NCBI GenBank assembly: GCA_944412445.1
Contig: CALYBJ010000016.1
Location: 1-55,295, forward strand
Length of the DNA: 55,295 nt
Origin: an uncultured Clostridia bacterium
Lineage (GTDB): Bacteria; Bacillota; Clostridia; Oscillospirales; Acutalibacteraceae
Direction of reading: 5' to 3'
Part shown: positions 50,472 to 55,295 of the stretch, in pieces
Layout: every line of letters starts with the position of its first letter
How positions within the stretch are numbered: position 1 is the first letter of the stretch
Notes under the pieces: generated by a model
Told to the model about the DNA's origin: nothing
The model's input: the letters and a program-made list of their open reading frames with translations, nothing else
Databases searched by the model: none
Program-made: the position numbers and the translations under genes

Positions 50472-53000
50472 ATGAAGCTTAGTTTTTCTACTCTCGGCTG
50501 TCCCGATTTTAACTGGTCCGAAATATACAGCATGGCAAGAGATTTCAGGTTTGACGGAATTGAAGTAAGAGGCATCGGCGATGACATCTGCGAAGATAAA
50601 AGCCGTCCGTTTTCCGATGAACACCTTCCGGCAACCATAGAAAAACTGCGCAAGCTTAATCTTGAAATTCCGTGTCTGTCCTCAGGCTGCGCCCTTAAGT
50701 TCCGTGACAGGGAAAAGGAAAATATCGACGAGCTTAAAAAATACATAAGCCTTGCGGAAAAGCTGGGCACTCCTTATATAAGAGTTTTAGGCGACCTGAC
50801 TCCTATGCCTGACGGAGAGGTTGACGACGATTATATAATTTCTGTTATAAAAAAGCTTATCCCCTTTGCTGAAAAGGCGAACGTTACTCTTCTTATTGAA
50901 ACAAACGGCGTTTATGCCAATACTGCAAGACTTGCGTCTATGCTGGCGAAAATCAGCAGCTCAAGCGTTGCGGCTCTCTGGGATATTCATCATCCTTTCA
51001 GATACATGAACGAAACCGCCGCAGATACCGTCAGAAACCTCGGAGCTTTTATAAAACACGTTCATGTCAAGGACAGTATTATTGACGAAAACGGAAACCT
51101 TATTTATAAAATGATGGGCGAAGGCGATATTCCCTTTGACGATATGTACAACGCTCTCAGAAGTATCGACTATGTGGGCTATATTTCTCTTGAATGGGTA
51201 AAAAGATGGGCAAAAAATCTGTCCGACGCCGGAATTGTTTTTCCGAACTTTTCATTCTACATGGAAAAATACATAAACAGAAAATATGTATCGGCTCTTC
51301 AGGACAACAACGCTCATACAGGAAAATATGTTTGGCCCAAGGAAACCCTTATCGACCTGACATTCCCGGATGTTCTTGATGTTATGTGCGAAAACTTCCC
51401 GGATCAGTACTGCTTCAGGTATACGGAGCTTGATTACAGCAGAACATACACGGAGTTCAGAGAAGATGTGGACACCTTCGCAAGAGCCCTTATAGCCATG
51501 GGAGTCCGCAAAGGAGATCATGTAGCCATCTGGGCAACTAACGTTCCTCAGTGGTATATTACTTTCTGGGCTACAACCAAAATCGGCGCTGTGCTTGTTA
51601 CCGTAAACACCGCTTATAAAATCCACGAAGCCGAATATCTTTTAAAGCAGTCCGACACGCATACTCTCGTTATGATTGACGGCTTTAAGGATTCGGACTA
51701 TGTCGCCATAATGAAGGAGCTTTGCCCTGAGCTTGAAAGCTGCGCTCCGGGTCATCTCCATTCCGAAAAATTCCCCTTCCTGAGAAATATTATTACCACC
51801 CAGTCAAAACAAAATGGCTGTTATACCTGGGACGAGGCTATGGCTTTGTCTGAAAAGGTTCCGTACAGCGCAGTTGAAATAAGAAGAAACAGCATTGATA
51901 AAAACGATGTCTGCAATATGCAGTATACATCAGGCACAACCGGCTTTCCAAAAGGCGTTATGCTTACGCACTACAATGTTGTAAACAACGGCAAGGCTAT
52001 CGGCGACTGCATGGATTTGTCAACTGCCGACAAGCTTATGATTCAGGTGCCCATGTTCCACTGCTTCGGAATGGTTCTCGCCATGACGGCTTCAATGACC
52101 CACGGAACGACAATGTGTCCCATTACGGCGTTTTCACCGAGAAAAGGTCTTGACTGCATCAACAGGGAAAAAATCACCGCCTTTCACGGGGTTCCCACAA
52201 TGTTTATAGCAATGCTTAACCACGAAAACTTCCCGAAAACCGATTTTTCTCATATGAGAACCGGTATTATGGCAGGTTCACCCTGTCCCATTAAGGCGAT
52301 GCGCGATGTTATTGATAAAATGAACATGAAAGAAATCTGCATCACCTACGGACAGACCGAAGCCTCTCCTGCTACTACAATGAGCAAAACGACCGATTCA
52401 ATAGAAACAAGAGTCAACACCGTAGGCGGTCCCATTTTCGGCGTTGAATGTAAAATCGTAGATCCCGAAACTTACGAGGATTTGCCCGATAATGTTGACG
52501 GAGAATTTGTTGCAAGAGGCTACAACATTATGAAAGGCTACTACAAAATGCCGGAAGCCACAGCCGCCGCCATTGATGAAAAAGGCTGGCTTCATACCGG
52601 CGACCTGGCAAGACGACTTCCCGACGGCAACTATAAAATTACCGGAAGAATCAAGGATATGATTATCCGCGGCGGCGAAAATATTTATCCCAAGGAAATT
52701 GAAGATTTCCTTTACACTTATCCGAAAGTCAAGGATGTTCAGGTTATCGGCGTACCCGATAAGGATTACGGCGAAGAAATTATGGCGTGCATAATTTTAA
52801 ACGACGGCGAAGACTGCACGGAGGAAGAAATCAAAAAATTCGTCCTTGACCATATGGCAAAGCATAAGGTGCCGAGATATGTAGACTTCGTACAGGAATT
52901 CCCCATGAACGCCGCAGGAAAAATTCTTAAATACAAAATGAGAGAAAACGCAGTGGAAAAGCTGAACCTTAAAGCTGCGAACAGCATCGAAACGGCATAA
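50472..53000 (+). CDS. Fusion of a xylose-isomerase-like TIM barrel and an AMP-forming acyl-CoA synthetase
   Basis: 842 residues in one frame. Residues 1-~265 form a sugar-phosphate isomerase/AP-endonuclease-2 TIM barrel with metal-ligand candidates E143 (LLIETNGV), D171 and H174 (LWDIHHPF), H197 (HVHVKD) and E241 (SLEWVKRW). Residues ~290-835 form an ANL enzyme with the P-loop YTSGTTGFPKG (485-495), YGQTEASPATT, a WLHTGD motif, GRIKDMIIRGGENIYPKEIE and the catalytic Lys in NAAGKILKYKM. The second half resembles medium- or long-chain fatty acyl-CoA ligases. The domains have no evident linker problem, and the ribosome site is normal (AAAGAGG), so the fusion looks real. A shared pathway is not obvious; the barrel could act on an acyl-derived or sugar substrate. 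Confidence 0.9.
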   Translation: MKLSFSTLGCPDFNWSEIYSMARDFRFDGIEVRGIGDDICEDKSRPFSDEHLPATIEKLRKLNLEIPCLSSGCALKFRDREKENIDELKKYISLAEKLGTPYIRVLGDLTPMPDGEVDDDYIISVIKKLIPFAEKANVTLLIETNGVYANTARLASMLAKISSSSVAALWDIHHPFRYMNETAADTVRNLGAFIKHVHVKDSIIDENGNLIYKMMGEGDIPFDDMYNALRSIDYVGYISLEWVKRWAKNLSDAGIVFPNFSFYMEKYINRKYVSALQDNNAHTGKYVWPKETLIDLTFPDVLDVMCENFPDQYCFRYTELDYSRTYTEFREDVDTFARALIAMGVRKGDHVAIWATNVPQWYITFWATTKIGAVLVTVNTAYKIHEAEYLLKQSDTHTLVMIDGFKDSDYVAIMKELCPELESCAPGHLHSEKFPFLRNIITTQSKQNGCYTWDEAMALSEKVPYSAVEIRRNSIDKNDVCNMQYTSGTTGFPKGVMLTHYNVVNNGKAIGDCMDLSTADKLMIQVPMFHCFGMVLAMTASMTHGTTMCPITAFSPRKGLDCINREKITAFHGVPTMFIAMLNHENFPKTDFSHMRTGIMAGSPCPIKAMRDVIDKMNMKEICITYGQTEASPATTMSKTTDSIETRVNTVGGPIFGVECKIVDPETYEDLPDNVDGEFVARGYNIMKGYYKMPEATAAAIDEKGWLHTGDLARRLPDGNYKITGRIKDMIIRGGENIYPKEIEDFLYTYPKVKDVQVIGVPDKDYGEEIMACIILNDGEDCTEEEIKKFVLDHMAKHKVPRYVDFVQEFPMNAAGKILKYKMRENAVEKLNLKAANSIETA

Positions 53001-53015
53001 AAATCCATAAAAATT

Positions 53016-53047
53016 AACCGTCTGAAATTATCAGACGGTTCCGTTTT
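53016..53047. terminator. Bidirectional terminator
   Basis: AACCGTCTGA and TCAGACGGTT form a 10 bp perfect stem with loop AATTA. The plus side ends CCGTTTTA and the minus side AATTTTTATG. It lies between the fusion gene and the convergent fucosidase gene. Confidence 0.88.
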
Positions 53048-54479
53048 ATTTATAAAGCTTTATGCTCTTTATTACAGGATTTCCTCTTGATTGAGTTATT
53101 ATAATTAAAAGCTCTTTCGCGCTTATTGCTTTATCAAATCTGATTATTTTCCCTGAGCCTATTACGGTGTAACTGTCCATATATTCTCCGTCAGCGTAAA
53201 TCTCAAATTTCTCGACTCTCTGGCTGAAGCGTATATCCTCCTCAAGAAGCACCGTTTTAAAGCTGTCAGAAGGCATTATTTTTATGCCGGCTTCATCATC
53301 CTGCAGCATAAATTCTTTTGAAAATAAGCTTCTCTCAGAGAAATCCTCCGTAATTGCCGCCGCTTCATATTCAACAGGACTTTTAAAGGTGTTTTTTATA
53401 ATCTCTGAAAACTCGTTAAGTATTTTTATTTCCCTCTCATTAATAAGCCCTCTTTTATCAGGCGGTACATTTAACAGCATGGACGCATTGCCTCCGACTG
53501 TGTTAAAATATATTTCCGCAAGCTCTTTTCCCGTTCTGCTGCTTCCTTTTTTATATCCGTTTTTTCTGTAATATTCCTCATCGTGCCAGAACCATCCGTA
53601 ATTTACGGAAACATCTGCTTCGGCAGGGCTCCATCTTAAATCAGCCTTGTTAAAAAGAACCTCTCTGCTTCCTAAATCCTCATCCACCCTGTCAAAACTA
53701 ATCATTTTTTGACCGTCAGCTTCATTTTTCTGAGAATTTTCTGCAACCTCTTCAAGTACCCTCTGTGTCCATGGTATTACACTCCATTCGGACTTCCTCA
53801 CTTTTCCGCCCTCGTTGCCTATCCAGCGTACATCAGGTCCGGATATCGCAATAACCGCATTCGGCTGATATTTCCTTATAGTTTCATAGTACCGATCCCA
53901 GTCGTATATCTGTTTTTTTCCGTTCGCTCCCTCTCCGCAGGCCCCGTCAAACCAAAAACAAAAAATATCTCCGTATTTCGTACATAATTCTGTAAGCTGA
54001 TTTACAAAAAAATCATTGTACTCCGGCGTTCCGTATGTTTTTTCATGTCTGTCCCAGGGAGATAAATATAACCCCAGCTTCAATCCGTATTTTTCACAGC
54101 TCTCTTTAAGCAGCGCGGCTATATCCTTTCCCAACGGACTGTTCATAACACTGTGGGAAGTATATTTCGTATCGAACAGGCAAAATCCGTCATGATGCTT
54201 GACCGTCAGAATTATCCCCTTTGAGCCGGTGTTCTTTAAAACACGGCACCACTGATCCGTATCAAGCTCAGAAGGATTAAAAACCTTTTCATCCTCTTCA
54301 CCGGTTCCCCACTCTCTGTCTGTGAAAGTGTTAACTCCGAAATGTATAAAATTATAATATTTCATATCGTTAAAAGCAAGCTGTCTTTCCGACGGTCTTA
54401 CATCGGTATACCGTTTTACTTCATTGTTGAATGCGGAATATCCGTTATTATCCCCGCACCAGCTATGTGCAATAATCAT
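53046..54479 (-). CDS. GH29 alpha-L-fucosidase, cytoplasmic
   Basis: 477 residues without a signal peptide. The GH29 barrel shows FIHFGVNTFTDREWGTG, VKHHDGFCLFDTKYTSHSV, GLYLSPWDRHE and the nucleophile D178 in FCFWFDGACGEG. The C-terminal ~90 residues form a beta-sandwich with the segment KFEIYADGEYMDSY. The lack of a clear acid/base Glu motif beside it is usual for GH29-B enzymes, which prefer alpha-1,3/4-fucose. It would act on imported fucosylated oligosaccharides. A strong AAGGGGGAG ribosome site and its own promoter precede it. The first ~24 residues are unusual for the family, so the start could be later. Confidence 0.9.
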   Translation of the reverse strand: MIIAHSWCGDNNGYSAFNNEVKRYTDVRPSERQLAFNDMKYYNFIHFGVNTFTDREWGTGEEDEKVFNPSELDTDQWCRVLKNTGSKGIILTVKHHDGFCLFDTKYTSHSVMNSPLGKDIAALLKESCEKYGLKLGLYLSPWDRHEKTYGTPEYNDFFVNQLTELCTKYGDIFCFWFDGACGEGANGKKQIYDWDRYYETIRKYQPNAVIAISGPDVRWIGNEGGKVRKSEWSVIPWTQRVLEEVAENSQKNEADGQKMISFDRVDEDLGSREVLFNKADLRWSPAEADVSVNYGWFWHDEEYYRKNGYKKGSSRTGKELAEIYFNTVGGNASMLLNVPPDKRGLINEREIKILNEFSEIIKNTFKSPVEYEAAAITEDFSERSLFSKEFMLQDDEAGIKIMPSDSFKTVLLEEDIRFSQRVEKFEIYADGEYMDSYTVIGSGKIIRFDKAISAKELLIIITQSRGNPVIKSIKLYK

Positions 54480-54515
54480 TGCGTAAACTCCCCCTTACCT
54501 ATTTAAAGTAAAATT

Positions 54516-54543
54516 ATTATAACATATATTAAAATATTTTCAA
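54516..54543 (-). promoter_or_regulatory. Promoter of the fucosidase gene
   Basis: On the minus strand TTGAAA and a perfect TATAAT are separated by 16 bp, ~37 nt upstream of the start codon. Confidence 0.8.
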
Positions 54544-54566
54544 TAAAATAAAAAATGTTTTACTCC

Positions 54567-54595
54567 TTGACAAACAGCTGCTACTCTGATAAAAT
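54567..54595 (+). promoter_or_regulatory. Promoter of the tRNA-Ser-like array
   Basis: A perfect TTGACA and a TAAAAT are separated by 17 bp. The first unit starts 46 nt after the -10 box. No other promoter is evident inside the array, so the whole array and the terminal tRNA-Ser could be one transcript. Confidence 0.82.
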
Positions 54596-54640
54596 ATTAT
54601 CGCTAAAAATAAATTATAAATATTATTTACAGCAATATAC

Positions 54641-54822
54641 GGAAGCGTATCGAAGTGGTCATAACGGGCCTGACTCGAAATTTTACGGCAGCTTGGTCGT
54701 TTCGTCCGCCGGAAATCCTTGATATAAAAGGGTTTTCAAAATCAAAAATCGAATATTTTTCAGTGTTCTCTCCTGCTTTTCTCTCCAAAAATTTTTTGAG
54801 TATAAAGCAGACAGAAATATAC
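54641..54822 (+). pseudogene. Array unit 1: tRNA-Ser(CGA) 5' half plus structured tail
   Basis: Positions 54641-54681 read as the 5' half of a tRNA-Ser: acceptor strand GGAAGCG, D-arm TCGAAGTGGTCATAACGG, then CCTGACTCGAAAT with anticodon CGA at 54676-54678. The 3' anticodon strand (TCAGG) is replaced by TTTTACGG and the variable arm, T-arm and acceptor 3' strand are absent. TTTCGTCC lies at 54700-54707. A 10 bp hairpin, GGAAATCCTT with AAGGGTTTTC, follows at 54711-54737. It is not a working tRNA gene as written. Confidence 0.75.
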
Positions 54823-55025
54823 GGAGATGTACCCAAGTGGTTGAAGGGTCCGCACTCGAAATCCTCCCCGGCTTAGGCTCTTTCGTCCACCAGATTTCCC
54901 TTAATTTAAGGGTTTTTCGTGGATTCAAAAAACTGAATATCTTGTTGTTCTAACACGTCGTTCTAACATTTTGGTTTTTCCTCTTTTTTGAGGTTCAGAG
55001 TGTTTTTACCGTGTTTGACATATAT
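54823..55025 (+). pseudogene. Array unit 2: different tRNA-Ser(CGA) 5' half plus structured tail
   Basis: The 5' half (54823-54863) starts GGAGATG and has another D-arm, ACCCAAGTGGTTGAAGGGT, and anticodon strand CCGCA before CTCGAAA (anticodon 54857-54859). It is thus a different serine isoacceptor-like sequence from units 1 and 3 but breaks off at the same place. TTTCGTCC is at 54881-54888. The hairpin here is CCCTT/AAGGG with outer pairs GTCCAC/GTGGAT. A second small hairpin, CCTC/GAGG, lies at 54980-54993. Confidence 0.75.
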
Positions 55026-55225
55026 GGAGACGTATCGAAGTGGTCATAACGGGACTGACTCGAAATCTTGCGGGGAGCTGTCCGTTTCGTCCACCAAAAA
55101 CCTTGTAACCGTGCGGGTTTTCCACGGTTCGAAAAACTGAATAATTTGCTGTTCTTTCCGTCAGTTCTTTCCAAAGCCTTTTTCTATCGGAAAAAGGCAG
55201 GGAAAAACGGCGGCTGAACATATAG
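55026..55225 (+). pseudogene. Array unit 3: tRNA-Ser(CGA) 5' half plus structured tail
   Basis: The 5' half (55026-55067) starts GGAGACG, with the same D-arm as units 1 and 4 and ACTGACTCGAAATC (anticodon 55061-55063). TTTCGTCC is at 55085-55092. Two alternative hairpins are possible around 55093-55130: AAAACC with GGTTTT, or AACCGTG with CACGGTT. A perfect 9 bp hairpin, GCCTTTTTC/GAAAAAGGC, lies at 55176-55198. Confidence 0.75.
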
Positions 55226-55295
55226 GGAGCGGTATCGAAGTGGTCATAACGGGCCTGACTCGAAATCAGGTAGTCCTCACGGGCTCGTGGGTTCG
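55226..55295 (+). tRNA. tRNA-Ser (anticodon CGA), cut by the window end
   Basis: Acceptor strand GGAGCGG, D-arm TCGAAGTGGTCATAACGG, anticodon stem CCTGA/TCAGG around CTCGAAA (anticodon CGA at 55261-55263), a long variable arm, and the T-arm entry GTGGGTTCG. Every part up to the T-loop is normal for class II tRNA-Ser. The last ~20 nt fall outside the window, so completeness cannot be proved. It is the last copy of the array and the only one that continues as a tRNA. Confidence 0.85.

Larger units (their letters stand above)
54641..55225 (+). repeat. Tandem array of tRNA-Ser-derived ~200 bp units
   Basis: Three units begin at 54641, 54823 and 55026, with period 182-203 bp, and a fourth copy begins at 55226. 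Each start is preceded by ATATA. All three units share the 5' tRNA half, TTTCGTCC 24 nt after the anticodon, a GGGTTTT hairpin arm, and a tail with CTGAATA or CGAATA followed by TGTTCT. Spacer sequences are otherwise diverged, so the array is not a recent duplication. The 815 bp from the fucosidase start to the window end holds no protein-coding gene that I can support. Confidence 0.8.

Noticed and set aside
54627..55221. Three open frames on the minus strand across the array with similar protein sequence
   Set aside because: Their similarity comes from the repeated tRNA-like DNA. They lack ribosome sites, and the similarity follows RNA elements rather than codon structure.
54641..55225. Group I intron or split tRNA in the anticodon loop
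   Set aside because: After each 5' half no matching 3' half (TCAGG or TGCGG, T-arm, acceptor complement) appears before the next unit, and ~150 nt is too short for a group I core.
1..55295. CRISPR array, insertion sequence, prophage or toxin-antitoxin module
   Set aside because: No regularly spaced short repeats, transposase, integrase, phage gene or toxin-antitoxin pair was seen. The only tandem array is the tRNA-derived one.

Overview
The window looks like a piece of a low-GC, spore-forming, anaerobic Clostridia chromosome, probably of the Oscillospirales/Ruminococcus kind found in animal guts. The evidence is two secreted proteins with type I dockerin repeats, an uninterrupted sporulation sigma factor of the SigK type, TldD/TldE, a Firmicutes PyrR, a clostridial ParE/ParC-like topoisomerase pair, several plant- or mucin-glycan hydrolases, and sigma-A promoters that are often perfect TTGACA/TATAAT with 16-18 bp spacers. 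No rRNA, CRISPR array, insertion sequence or prophage is visible.

Layout. 1-2.3 kb: tRNA-Pro, an AraC-type regulator, the C-terminal remnant of a GH2 glycosidase and a dockerin protein. 2.5-7.1 kb: a zinc-ribbon/PASTA pseudokinase followed by tldD and tldE. 7.2-13.3 kb: two FAD oxidoreductases, a 54-residue protein with a Thr/Glu tail, an ADP-ribosylglycohydrolase, a metallophosphoesterase and yebC. 13.5-20.6 kb: one 7.1 kb gene for a cyclic beta-1,2-glucan synthase. 20.6-24.2 kb: an SH3-protein/class A PBP/ruvX operon. 24.3-27.7 kb: a GH2 beta-galactosidase with a 17-4-17 bp direct-repeat operator upstream, and a decayed lipoprotein gene. 27.8-28.3 kb: secG with tRNA-Lys directly behind it. 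28.5-38 kb: parE-parC, a two-component system with a palindrome over its promoter, and an MBOAT/DHHW O-acetylation pair. 38-43 kb: GNAT, flavin reductase, tRNA-Leu, sigK, a PNPOx-fold protein, a YbaK deacylase and a PurF paralogue without its cysteine nucleophile. 43-54.5 kb: a second dockerin protein, a phosphoesterase/DUF4965 operon, GH51, pyrR, a TIM-barrel/acyl-CoA-synthetase fusion and a GH29 fucosidase.

The most unusual part is the right end (54.57-55.30 kb). A near-consensus promoter faces three tandem ~200 bp units. Each opens with the 5' half of a tRNA-Ser(CGA) up to the anticodon loop and then leaves the tRNA sequence. In all three a TTTCGTCC motif starts exactly 24 nt after the anticodon, so the anticodon CGA plus AA could pair with UUUCG. 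A fourth copy then reads as a normal tRNA-Ser until the window ends. This could be a tRNA-derived structured RNA, or scars of a small element that recombines at the anticodon loop.

Functionally the region mixes core genes (topoisomerase, secretion, cell wall, tRNAs, translation factor) with glycan use (GH2, GH51, GH29, dockerins) and envelope decoration (cyclic glucan, O-acetylation, PASTA pseudokinase). All functional statements come from reading motifs; no database search was run.
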